DNA of 64,000 nucleotides, from contig JBBCBC010000012.1 of the NCBI GenBank assembly GCA_037126765.1, positions 1,054,001 through 1,118,000 on the forward strand, written 5' to 3'. The DNA is from Stenogyne calaminthoides. Its lineage: Eukaryota; Streptophyta; Magnoliopsida; Lamiales; Lamiaceae. Within the stretch, counting starts at the first letter, position 1; each line of letters opens with the position of its first letter. The translations under genes were made by a program, and so were the position numbers. The notes under the pieces are model-generated. The model searched no databases and was not told the DNA's origin. It saw only the letters and a program-made list of their open reading frames with translations. Below are positions 46,094 through 57,870 of the stretch, piece after piece.

Positions 46094-48092
46094 CATATAT
46101 GTATTATACGATATGTTGTATAGCATATCGAAATTTTAGGTATTCAAAATTGTATATCGACATCATGTTGAATTTTCAGTATATGAATTTTTTTGCCGAT
46201 ATATTGAAATTTTGAACAATATCGAAATATCGTTATATTTTGTTGTGCTTACTATTACAATAGCGAAAGTTTTTGATAAGGTATAAAATTGTACTAAAAA
46301 ATTCGAAGTACCAAAAAAGTCAATATTTTCAATACTTTTCGATTTGATAACTGTGGTATATCAAAATTTTCGATATTAAGTAAGTCAGTAAATAAATTTT
46401 AGTGCAATAACTTGTACACATAAATGCATCTACTGCACCTTGCAATTAGTACAACTTTCACTCAATTTTGCCAAAAGTTTGACTCATTCAAAAAGTATAT
46501 ATGCATAATGAAAAAAATTAGCTCTTGAAGAAAAACATTAGTTCAAAGTATGATGCATAAGTGCGAGGGCGATAGAGACGGGTATGGGATACGGATTTCC
46601 AAAAAAATTAGGGTGCGATACGGCAAGGATATGTCTGTTCATTTATATTTTATTATATATAACACCTATAAAATATATAGAATTTTTAAAATTAATATAT
46701 TAAATGTATGTAATTCACATAAAACTTAAACATTTTCAATAATTTAATGTAATTAAGTAAGAAAACACCAATTCAAATAACATCAGCTCAATACATAAGT
46801 TATACTAAGGAATTCAATTAAAAAACAAGTGATATATTATCAATTAAGTTATATTACATAATAATGTTCAATTGAAATATCACACCTAGTACTTAATAAC
46901 ATGATCATTTAGAGTTTAAGACTTGAAAAATTGTAAAAATAAACAAAAAAATGAAAAAAAAAAAAAAAAATTCTAAAAAAATAATCGCTCATGCACCCTT
47001 CCCGCACTGGATACGCGTATTCGGTATCGGATTCGCGTATACTAATTTTTTTTTAAATAATTCAAAGATTCACCACGTGGCGTATCCGGTGCGAATCCAA
47101 CGCGAATCACACCCGCACCCTAGACGTATACGATACTACACGGTGATATTTTTAGAAGAATCCATGCATAATCTTCAAACAAAAGAAGATCCTGTATTAG
47201 TTTTTACACTGAACAGTATTAATATTTTTGTCAATATATAACTAATCTTTTTCATCATATAAATTTATAATTATTTTTCACATGAACTAATACTTTTTTA
47301 CCCTTTTTCTTTCTACAATCGGCAACAAAATATAGAAAAACAGTTTGATTGTGTTGTAGGATAATAGAGACGATCGTTTGTTAACCCAGTTCGTCGAGAA
47401 CGACTACGTCTGGTGGCGTACCAAGCCATGAGATTTCACTATATCATCCATACATTATTCTATACAAGAGATGTCTTTATATAGGATGTACACAGAATAT
47501 ATTAAATGTCTAATTTATTTCTCCATTGATTGTTATTGATGAAAGACTAATTTATCTCTCAATTACTTGATGAAGGCACACAATGTGTTTTTCCTTCAAC
47601 AAATTGAAAATTATTAATCAAAATTTGCTCAAAATTGCACCGTACAACTTATACGTCAAAATGTTACTCAAAAATTATAAATATTAAACGAATTGACCTT
47701 AAAATTATTACAGTAAGTCTGTATAACATAAGAGTTCAAGACATAAAGGTAAAGAACTTAGCAGAAACTTTAAAATTTAAGAAAATTATCTAATAATAAT
47801 TAAAAAAAATTGCAAGCTTTTCACGGCTCACATATAACAGCACAACAGTTGGTACTGATGCATAATACACATATAAATAAACTATAGTTTCTAACCCCAA
47901 TAGTATACTACGGATGTCTAATACAAAAAATAAAAAATAAACTGTAGTTTCTATATTCTAAACCCAATGGTATTCTAAGGATGTCAAAGACCAAAAAATA
48001 CATGCAAGCTGGAAGCTTTTGAAGCTACAATTACTCCCATGATACAAGACCTGCAATTTCCCCAAAAATTCCTGCACATTGCAAAGAGTAAG
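46094..48092. other. Non-coding interval downstream of the first Tudor-PEARLI-4 gene
   Basis: AT-rich and without exons. Around 46600-47130 the GC-richer sequences AGGGTGCGATACGG and CGCACCCTAGACG form a possible inverted-repeat pair of a small element. From about 47190 on, short stretches match 54740-55060, marking the left limit of the tandem duplication. Confidence 0.5.
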
Positions 48093-51000
48093 CTACAAAA
48101 GATCGTCTAATCGCCTTCTCCAGAAATACTCTTCTAACTCAGCCTCCAAAATATCGTCCTCAATTTTTCTATTCACTAAATCCACAGCTTTTACACATTT
48201 CTCCGCCTCTTTGAACCGCTCCTTGGCAAGAACAAGCTCAGCATGCCTTTCTTTCAACTCATCAGAAGCCGCCTTACTGACCATACCAAATCTACCCTTG
48301 GTTTTTCTGAGCTCAATTGTTTTCTCCTTAAAGGGAACAATTTTATGGAGCTGTGCTAAATGCTCGTTTAGCCATGACACGTTGATCTTGGTAGCTGCTA
48401 GATCAGAGACTTCTTTTGTTACGTTTTCAAGGTCAGCTAAAATGGGTAAGTCGTGGTGCTGCAGTTTCTGAACAACAATGCACACGACTTCGAGTAAAGA
48501 AGCTCTTAACGAAGGTGTCTGGAATATACAACGTGCAGCAATATCCCCGTGTTTTTCGAATATGGCCTCGAGTACATCAGCAACTGAGGCATTGACTTTG
48601 TAGGTGTCGACATTTAACAGACCATCATCACTTTTGATGGACGATTGTTTATGATCGGCAGGAGATACATCAGCCTCAAGTTTGGGTGTTCCATTGACAT
48701 TTGACGGATCATTGTCAGTTATGGTGGATGATTGTTTAAAATCAGTAGGAGAAATTTCAGCCTCGAGCTTGGGTATTTTTAGATCCTTTGACCTGGGAAA
48801 ATTAGCACTCCGATAGTTCTTAATCAGACATAACAAGAGTGCTGAAATGAGGAAGCTTAAATATGGGGAGCTTTCTTTGAAAGATAACTCCAATTACTCC
48901 CTTCCAATTTATCTGTCGTTTTAGATAAAAAAAAATTGTCCCAAAATATTTGTAGCTTTTGGTTTTTCCAAGAGATTTTTTTTTTTTCAACTTTACCCTT
49001 TTCGTAAGTTTTGGCTTGCATAATCATAAAAACAAACATGCATTAGGAAACAATGCCCTATGTGAAATATCCAAAAGATTATATTAGTCATTATATACAA
49101 AGAATTGTAGGCATTAAAATCTATGTGATACGCCCAAAAAAAAAACAGTTAAATTGGAATGGAGGGAGTATTTTAACTTGATATGTCGCATTAGAGGATA
49201 ATGTAATATGCTGCATGTTGCACACTTACATTACAGGACTTGCACAGCTAGTTGCACGATTGGAAGACGGACCCTGTTAGTGAAAAATAAATCGTCAAAA
49301 CACATTAGGAACATAATAATAAAACCACAAAGCAATTAATTTAACCTCCATAAAGTTTAAAAATATTTATACTGATACGTAATTGTCTATCATTTTGAAG
49401 CAACTTTTCTTCTACTGAGCTTTATACATGCATAATTGAGGCTTTGCCAAAGCCCAGAGGCCCATCAAAACCATATCAAACAAGACAGAGTAAAAGTACC
49501 TTAAAAAAACTTCCAAAATAATTATGCTAACGAACTTACATAGTACTATTATAAGGCTACCGGTCACAATGAAATCCTTATATATGATGATTTAAATATT
49601 ATAACAAAGTTCAAGTTTCATATCGTTTTGTTTACAAATCGACTTGTTTGGTAGATAATACTACAAAAAAATTGTCACACAGAAACAATTATCATTTCAG
49701 TATGAGAAGTATGAGAAGCAGCTACGAGCAAGGACAACCAGAATAGCAATGGTACTTTAAGTTCTCACATTTCTCAAAGCAAAACACATTTCCATGCATA
49801 AGCAAAAGTTTTAGTTCAAGGAAGCCCCTCACCTCATGTTTTTTTCTTGCATGCAAATCAGCATCCATTTCACCATCAGCATACCTGCAATCTCCATAAC
49901 TTCAGACATACATGCTCCAGATCTACCTAATTTATTTTAATATTACACCAGAAGGGGCAGTCGCAACCAAAGATAAGAGACAGAATCATAGAGATTATCC
50001 AAAAGTTATAATATTTTAAGCTTTTTCATGTTGATTGTCTGTCTGTAGGTCACACTAACAATGACAAAAAAATTATCAAATCAGAGAGAGAGGGATGTGA
50101 TCTTCAGCGTGCAAGCAAACATGGAGGAAAATCAGAAGTTAAGAAAATGGTAAAAAGAAGTTAAAATGGACAAAAAAACAACTGCTTTCTATTAACATGG
50201 CCATCTGTATACAATGTAGGCAGTAGATTTAGCGTCAAGAGTGCATACTGGAAATTTGTGAAGTATGGTAAAATCCAGGATATTTATCAAAATAATGTAG
50301 ATTGTCACATGGTGTGATACACTAGGGAGAATAGGAGAAGATCTGGCATCGGTGAAGAGGTTAATGAGATTTCGGACCCCACTCAAACTAATTTACGAGA
50401 CTTTCAAACCTCAAAACAGGAAAACCAACCTTTTAGAAGATGAGGCAGTGTTTTGTTTCTTCGACATCGATGCTTTTCTCTTTGCACTCTTTTCCTTAAT
50501 CCTGATCAAGTTTATAAAAATAAATCTATAATTTGCTCGAAAATTCTATATAAATGGAAAGTTGCCAAGGCTGATGAAGAAAAGTTCTAAATCAGGAAAT
50601 AAAAAAACAAAAACACAAGTGGTGACTTAGTTTGAACTAATATAAGAAGTTCTCCCACTTTCAAAGAGAAATATACTTTCAGGAAAAAAGCTCGTACACG
50701 GCTTGTTTGATCAATAAAACAAATTAAGGCTCGGAGAATACAAAATTGAATTCTTTAAATTAAACTCACTCGATAGGCTCTCTGGGAGGAGATGAATTAC
50801 CAGCTTCTAGATTCTGAAAGGATTTCACTAAAACAATTAAATAAACACCAAAAAGGATAGAACATCACATAGTATATCACAATGTGAGAAAAGAAAAAAA
50901 TAAAGGTCGAGCATATGAGATGGAATGCATTTTTAATCTGCACCCTGGTTCACATGAACTCTTTTTTTCAAATGTTAGTGTTGTGCATACGAAGTATCAC

Positions 51001-52751
51001 TGGTTAAAAACAAGCATTTTTTTAACAGTGACACTCCATATGGACCACATTGACACTAAAAAAAGAGTTCACTTGAGCCCAGGTTCACAGAAGACCTACT
51101 CTCATAAAACTCTTACTTGTGGAGGCCCCTTGTCGCTTAACATTTTCCATGTTTCTTTTCGAAGGTTCACGGTCTCTATTTCACCATCGTCATATAAAAT
51201 CTGCAATGTAATTTTAACCTAGAATTGGTAGAGCGAAAAAAGATAAACCACAGCAATAATGATCCGGCAACAAGTATAATCTCCATTGAGGTAAATTAGT
51301 TATTTCTCAATTTGAAATTAATTATAAAAAAAGGACAAATATGAACTTATTCACGGGTTCAAGAAAATATTTGGGTTATAGTATAAGTGAAAAGCAATGA
51401 GTACTCAAGATACATTAAATGACAGCTTAAGTGGTCAAGTTATAGAGTTAAAATGGACAAAAATTGAAAAAGAAGCGGAAGGATCTCATCACCAAGTGCT
51501 TCTTTGTTTTAGGATCAAAAGCTTTAATAGTTCCAGGATAGAACCTACATGTAAACAACAGTGAGTAAAGAGAAACATTTACATTTGCTATTAATAATTC
51601 ATACGAAGCATAAGAAATTGACATTTCATTATCTGCCACCTAAGTTATGCACCAATGCATCTAGCATTGGGTAAACCTCATACAATCACTGTCCTAGCTC
51701 TACTACATCGTTTGTTTCATTTATTTTGGAACAATCACAAACACTTTTTTGATTATGTATCTACTACCAGAAATACTGGGTTGGGAAGAGCAGAATGAAC
51801 TGCCTTAGATCATAGGAAGACGACTTGAGTTAGAGATGTTTCTTAGCAACGGCTGTTCTCGTGATTTGCAAAAGATGAATTCATACCACAAGGTTGTACA
51901 AAAAAGATTGTTATTGTATCAATCCGAAGCTATAAAAATCCCATTAGTTCATGTACATTCTTCATTGAATTAGATAGACACTTCGAGTTCTAGTATTGAT
52001 GGAAATTACCAATCTCCTTCAAATTTGGACATTCAAGTCAAAATTAGGCATATTTTTCCTGGATTTGACAAGTTATTTAAAAAAAAATCTATATTTAGTC
52101 ATAACGGCTTTGGCTACTATAACTTCCCCAACCACGTTTTTTTTTTCTGTATTTTTTAAGAAATAGGAATTAAGATCTTTCTCTTTGAATAAGATCCCAA
52201 TTCCAATGGTGGTTTCATTAGATATCTTACAACTAGAACCCCTTTTTTTTTTTCAACATGCACCAGAAGGTATAACTACAACAGAAGAGTAAACATATGA
52301 TTTATTATGATTTAACCTATTACTTCTATATCAGATTATATCTTTTCCTTAATCATCTACACCTTAAAATACTTTACTTTTAGGACACAATACATATGGT
52401 TTATTATGATTTCATGTGACAACAGAAGAAATCGGGTACATCATAAGATGATGTGATCACAATCAAACTAAAACAGAAATATAACTAATTACGCAATTCT
52501 CACTCTTTGTCCTTTGGCCACCAGACTTGTATCCTTAAATTAACTAATTCCTCTCCATTACCAGACCACGATCTTCTGGGCTTTTGGATTAAAAGCATAT
52601 GTAGCAAGGCACTTGTTAAAGTAAACATCTCAAAGGACCTTTTATATTAATACCTTATATTATGAAATGATATTATGATACCTCATACCTTTTCCTTTTC
52701 CTTCCCTTGGGGCTTGGATTTTGCAGGCTTAGACGTAGGAAAGTCCTCCAT
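48093..52751 (-). CDS. Tudor-like plus PEARLI-4 domain protein, copy 1
   Basis: Nine exons on the minus strand: 52751-52689, 52580-52504, 51544-51493, 51200-51117, 50813-50770, 50501-50430, 49884-49833, 49273-49230, 48792-48093. They total 1188 nt (395 residues) with GT-AG introns and matching phases. Residues about 28-95 form a Tudor-like domain (EELVNLRIQVWWPKDKEFYP, KKHLILYDDGEIETVNLRKE) like the C-terminus of plant PDS5 cohesin factors. A basic stretch follows (KEKSAKRKASMSKK). Residues about 224-395 match the plant PEARLI-4 family (VLEAIFEKHGDIAARC, VSWLNEHLAQL). A 28-residue segment starting PKLEA is tandemly repeated in the last exon. The start is the first ATG after a plausible 5'-UTR intron acceptor. 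Function is unknown; histone-mark reading at chromatin is an inference from the Tudor domain. The last exon read alone suggests a membrane segment, but that part is intronic. Confidence 0.8.
48897..49168. mobile_element. Stowaway-like MITE in an intron
   Basis: Ends CTCCCTTCCAATTTATCTG and, reverse complemented, CTCCCTCCATTCCAATTTAA, with TA on both sides. The same insertion sits in the same intron of the second gene (58590-59074), so it predates the duplication. Confidence 0.75.
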
Positions 52752-53999
52752 CTGCATAAATTTGTCCCAAAATGACTGAATATAAGGGCAAAAGCCATCA
52801 AACAATAAACAAATTATGCATATAGTTGTTTTTACTGGAAAATATTAGTTCTGTACAAATTTTGGCATAACAAATAGGGTAAATTATATCCTTTTTTTTC
52901 AACTTGCAGCTGTACAAATTCATTTATCAGATTGCAACATGTGCTCTATGAAATTGACCGAAATCGTAACCTAATCGTCCGAAAATACCACAAAAATAGA
53001 GTTTAGTTGCAATCGGTCATATAGTACAGATTGTAATCGAATAAAAGAAAATTGTACAGTTGCAAGTTGAAAATGGAGTTACAGTATTAACCCTAACTTT
53101 CTAATTTAATTGATAAAAATAATTGAGAAACAGAGGAAGACACTTGAGATCAAGAATCAGCGATGAAATTAATGAAATATCGAACCTTACTACTCAAACT
53201 AATTAATTTACGAGTTTGCAAAACGTCAAATTAAACAGGAGAACAGACCTTTTTTAGAAGATGAGGAGGCAGTGTTGCGTTTCTTCGACGTCGATGCTTT
53301 TCTCATAAAAACAAATCTATCTGCGTTTCCAAATCAGGAAATTTACAAAGCAGGCGGTGGCTTAATTTGAGGAACGTCGTCGTCCTATGTCTCACTTCCC
53401 GCCTAAATGAACCAAAAGTTTAGAAAGATATTAATTAATCGATAAATTAATAATTTATTAATTTAAAGAGATAATTTATATTCATTTAATTTAAATTAAT
53501 TACATCAGAATTCATGAATTTAAATTCAATTATATAGAGATATTAATGAGTATTAAATATTAGGAACTTGAATCATCTTATTTAATGTTTAAAATTTAAT
53601 TGAGGATGAAACTCAAGATGATATGGTATCATTAAATGGGATAAGTTTAAAAAAAGCAATAACAAATGGCGAAAATCCTTCATAATTTTTTTTCAAATAA
53701 TCAACAAATACCACACCAGAGCTTTTAAGTGTCGTGAGAAAAGTGAGAGATGAGATTCATTTTGATTTGAATTTCAATAGAAAACAATCAACACTAGAGT
53801 CATATTTTACTAAGTTGTCTTAGTTATCTTTGTAATTTTATGAGATTATTAATTTATGATGTTGATGGGGCCCTTGTATTATATAGGGGTCTTAAAAAAG
53901 TTATTATCTTATTAATTTATCGAAATTATTAATTTACGCTTGGGGCCCAAGTCGGGATCGGAGAAAAATATTATTTTAGAGAGATTATTAATTTATCGA
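52752..53999 (-). promoter_or_regulatory. 5' region of copy 1, including a partial exon duplicate
   Basis: From 53150 to 53310 the sequence resembles 50330-50500, the exon encoding KASMSKKQNTASSSKR and its intron flank. Here it reads KASTSKKRNTASSS with a donor-like GTCTG. Joined to the next exon it would break the frame, so it is best read as a 5' untranslated exon or a dead duplicate. The rest to 53999 is AT-rich and holds no recognised gene. Confidence 0.5.
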
Positions 54000-54190
54000 T
54001 TATTTTTTTTTTGATCGGACAAAGGTAGATGTTAGCTGTTAGTAGTTAGTACATCAAGCACCCAAATACTCCACGAAATCGTCAATCCACCTTATAACTC
54101 TCATAACTCCAATTCGTTCTCAGAGGGAATCGAACGTGGGCCTCCCACTCAAATGAGGAGCTCAGTGGCCAGGTGGGCTAAGCCACCTGG
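54000..54190 (-). mobile_element. tRNA-derived SINE
   Basis: Minus strand begins with a tRNA-like head (TGGCTTAGCCCACCTGG as box A-like, GTTCGATTCC as box B) and ends in poly-A (54000-54012). The 12-bp duplication TTAATTTATCGA flanks it (53988-53999 and 54191-54202). It has no coding capacity and is spread by LINE machinery. Confidence 0.9.
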
Positions 54191-54300
54191 TTAATTTATC
54201 GAGTATTAATTTATAGAGGTTATACTGTATTATTATTTCCAGGAAGAAGAGAAGACAAGCACTGATGAATAACATTGGTATAAATTGAGTGAATCTCATA

Positions 54301-54496
54301 TGCATTCAGGTGCACTTATAATACATTTTAAAATCATGTAACTTGTTATATTAAAATATACAATTTATTTACACTGAAACGTGCAATTATTCTCCATTTT
54401 AATAATTGTACGGTTCAGTGTAAAAAAATTATATTTTTTAATATAAAGTTGTATTATTTTAAAATGCATTATGAATACACAGCGCACCTAGATGCC
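54301..54496. mobile_element. Foldback / MITE hairpin element
   Basis: Two arms of about 90 bp are inverted relative to each other (GCATTCAGGTGCACTTATAA against GGCATCTAGGTGCGCTGTG, and ACACTGAAACGTGCAATTATT against its partner) around a loop of about 10 bp. Almost the whole element can form a hairpin. No target duplication was identified. Confidence 0.8.
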
Positions 54497-55071
54497 TACA
54501 AGATTTAGCCGATATAAATCATAACCATGTTGAAAATAAGGCCTGAAGATCGATATAGTGTTGCAACAACTAATGAATTTGACATGTGAGAGTCTGAAAT
54601 ACCCTTAATTCAGTAGTTTATACAGTCAAAAACGTCCATGCAATTTTGTCTCGTTATAATGAATCATAGAACCCATAGAAAACAAAATATAATTCATATA
54701 AAAAACACATTAATTCATATAAATAAAATATTACTTTGCATGTTGAACAATATTAATATTTTTCAATTATAAACTGATTACGAATAAAGAGTAAAAAGGG
54801 CTACATTACAATATGCTAGTCAAAATTCAAGTGTTACTATTTATCCAGGAGCATATTACATCAGGTGGCCACTTATTGCACCTTCCCTAAAAATAACGTA
54901 AGTTGTTAGCAGTCAGTGCCATAGCCGAAGTGAAACCAAAAAGGGGAAATCAAGCTAGAGGAAGTTCTTATATAATACTCCAAGTGTTCAAAAAGAAGAT
55001 AAAGAACTTAGCAGAAATTTTAAAATTTGGGAAAATACTCTAAGAATAACTGGTCAAAATAATGTAGAAAA
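54497..55071. other. Duplicated downstream flank of copy 2
   Basis: No exon. From about 54985 to 55060 the sequence resembles 47745-47795 (AAAGAACTTAGCAGAAATTTT), as expected if the flank was duplicated along with the gene. Confidence 0.55.
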
Positions 55072-55901
55072 TCTTATATTATAAAAGGAGGAAGCACTTC
55101 ACCAACTTTCGACAAGTGGCAGCTTCAGCTTTCGACAAGTGTCGCATTCATGCTTCCGCCAAGTGTACCAAAAAAAAAAGGAACGCCTCATGATTGTTAG
55201 GCCCCATTAAGCTTTTATAAGCCTCATTATTATTAGGGCCCCATTAAGCTTTTCACATATTATTAGGTATTAACTGGATGATTGACTGTTCAATCGCCTG
55301 ATAAGCTGATGATGGAACCAAATTGATCTTTCAAATTCCTTTTAATTTCTATATATATGGCTGCATAATTATGTCATTAACGGAATTTCTGGAATCGCAT
55401 CCAAATACATCCACTTATGTTGAATTTTATCTTCATAATTTAGGTTGCATTGTATGGATATAAAATTTTATTGTTTATTCGTTATTTCATGCATTATATG
55501 TATTTAATTTTTTATTTCGTTATTTCATACATTTACATGACACGATTATTTACTTCTTACGCAGAAATGCATTATATTGGCCTAGATGATGCAGTCGATC
55601 CAAACATATGAAGAACCTGTATTAAAAAAAATGAAGATTTCCACGAAGATAGAGCATATTATCGACTTTCAATTTTGTACGAGTCTGATGGCTTAAAGAT
55701 TTGAAGCCTTTAAAAAATAGAGATATCTTAACTTCTGTATTCAACTATTTTAGACTTGAGTAATCTTTGTTGTATTATTTTTGTTGGCAAAAATTTATGT
55801 ATGGTGGATTTTGAATGGGCCGGAAATTATGTCTGTCTATTTAATCTTGAATTTTTTTTTTTACACTTTTTCTAGGGCCTAAAATAATACAATTTGTGTA
55901 T

Positions 55902-56290
55902 CAGTGTTTTCAGAACCGAGTTGAACCCATGAAACCGGTTCAATTACCCTAAAAAAAACTATTTTTAAGGTTATATCGAAAAAAACCGGCCAGAACCGAG
56001 AAAACCGGTCAAAACCGGTTGAATCGGGTAGGACCAATTTTTTATTTTTTTATTTTTAAAACTTAATCTAATTTCTACAGTTCCTATTTTAAATTTTAGT
56101 ATTTTAAATTGTATTGTATGATATTGTTTATGGTTCTATTGTGTTTATTTTCAATATGGAACTTATAAATTATCATTTTAAAGTTTTATAATCTATGAAA
56201 TGTTTTAAAAAAATAGATAGGGATCATTTTAACGGTTGGACCGGCAGTGCTCCATCCGGTTTGATCGCCGCTCCGATTATGAAAACATTG
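55902..56290. mobile_element. hAT-type MITE, second family member
   Basis: Ends CAGTGTTTTCAGAACCG and, reverse complemented, CAATGTTTTCATAATCGG, with the same AACCGG-rich interior as the element at 45553-46093. The flanks TTGTGTAT and ATTTATAT are only similar, suggesting an older insertion. It is nested in the Helitron-like element. Confidence 0.7.
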
Positions 56291-56509
56291 ATTTATATTT
56301 TTTTTCTTTTACTAAATATTCTTCCATTAATTGATTGTTTTAATTTGCCAGAGTCCATTATTTTGCTTCTGTCCCTTTAAAAAAAAATACTTCCACCATG
56401 CGCTGTCACATGTGACAATAAAGATGGATATATGAATTAAGACTTTCGATGTCAATGAAAACTAAAGAGATATTTTAGGCGTTCAAAATTAAAAAGTAAA
56501 AAGAGTTGC

Positions 56510-56930
56510 TGAAAAGAGCAATTATTAATAGGGTTTGCTAAAAAAAAAATCTAAAATTTTATTAATAGGGTTTGCTAATAAATTTTTTTTATTACTAATA
56601 AAATTTTCTAAAAAAAAATCAAAATTAGAAAGAACAATTATTAATAGGGTTTGCTAAAAAAAGAAAGGATTAGCAATGGAGGAAAGATAAATGGCAGGAG
56701 AAAAGATGAATGTCATATATTTAACATGTATTATAAATCAAAAAAAAAAAAAAAAAAAACTTAAAATGTAATTTAATTAAATGTAAATATTAAAATCAAG
56801 TAAATAAAATTACTAATAGGGTTTGCTAAAAAAAGAAAGGATAAGAAATGGAGGAAAGATAAATGAAAGGAGGAAAGATGAATGACTTATATTTAACATG
56901 TATTATAAATCGAAAAAAGAAAAAAAATAC
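56510..56930. repeat. Tandem repeats with AATAGGGTTTGCTAAAAAAA
   Basis: The motif recurs five times. The last two are part of a longer unit of about 175 bp that includes GGAGGAAAGATAAATG and TTTAACATGTATTATAAATC (from about 56645 and 56815). Confidence 0.75.
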
Positions 56931-57236
56931 TTAATGTGTGTTCAATTTAATATTTACTATTTAAAAATAAAAAGTTCTTTTTAAATTCAGTCATATCTTC
57001 ACAAAATTGATGACATTTATTGTTAGGTGAAAAAATGGGTTATAGAATTCAAATATGCTTAAATGAGTATTTATAACAAGCCCGTGGGGTTAAATCTAGT
57101 AGAAGGTAAAAAGAAAGAATAAATTTGCTAGGATTTCACACTCATCACACATTCACACCACACAAGACAATAATAGACGCAAGTAGTGAAAATTCACCAG
57201 GTGCAATATCATTGACAAACAAAACAAACATACTCA

Positions 57237-57490
57237 GGGTCCGTTTGGTATGACTATGAAATGGTAATGGTAATGAGATCATTGAGGGGTCAATCAATAA
57301 GGGTTATTGATTGCATTGTTATTGCTTTGTTACAACATTAACAATGGGTATCATGTGAGGTGAGTTGAGTAGGTGAGGGCAATCAATTGCTTACTTCTAT
57401 TCTCATTACCAATGTATCAAATCTACCAAGCTAACATCAATAAAATTAATTCCCATTACCTACTTTCATTACCCCCAACCAAGCGGGCCC
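57237..57490. mobile_element. MITE with GGGTCCGTTTGGT ends
   Basis: 254 bp flanked by TCA (57234-57236 and 57491-57493). Ends GGGTCCGTTTGGT and, reverse complemented, GGGCCCGCTTGGT. The interior is rich in AATGGTAATGG-type sequence. The 3-bp target suggests a PIF/Harbinger relative. Confidence 0.7.
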
Positions 57491-57870
57491 TCAGACATAC
57501 ACTGGTACACATAAAAACAGAACATACTCATGCAGACACACAAATAAACACTAGTTACATGCATACACATAAAAATAAACGGTAGTTACAAACAAAACAA
57601 ATGTACCATATAAACATATAGATAAACAAAAGTTACAAACAATACAAAATGTAGTCATACTCATAAATACACATTTAAATAAACTAGAGTTACTAACCCC
57701 GATAGAATTCCACAGACGTCACATCTGCACGACTTTCACCAAGCCGACAAAAACCTGCATGTAATCCTCGAAGCTTTGTTCATCTTCCAAAGTTTGGAAG
57801 TTACAACTGCTTAAATATTACAGGACCTGTGATTTTCCCAAGTAAAGCCCTTCACATTACAAAGAGCAGG

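Larger units (their letters stand above)
55072..57100 (+). mobile_element. Helitron-like element (non-autonomous)
   Basis: The left end TCTTATATTATAAAAGGAGG is typical of plant Helitron 5' ends. The right end AAGCCCGTGGGGTTAAATCTAGT finishes in CTAGT after a weak GC-rich hairpin. It interrupts the copy-2 flank between 55060-type and 57101-type sequence. The base after CTAGT is A, not the usual T, and no replicase is present, so the call is tentative. Confidence 0.45.

Noticed and set aside
46600..47130. Possible extra MITE with AGGGTGCG ends
   Set aside because: The inverted pair is short, internal homology is weak and no target duplication was seen; mentioned only in the interval description.
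48793..48893. N-terminal membrane segment on the PEARLI-4 frame
   Set aside because: A clear TTTTCCCAG acceptor at 48793 places this sequence in an intron; exon phases join the upstream exons instead.
54110..54190. A tRNA gene
   Set aside because: The tRNA-like head continues into a SINE body with poly-A and target duplications, and it cannot form a normal anticodon arm by eye.
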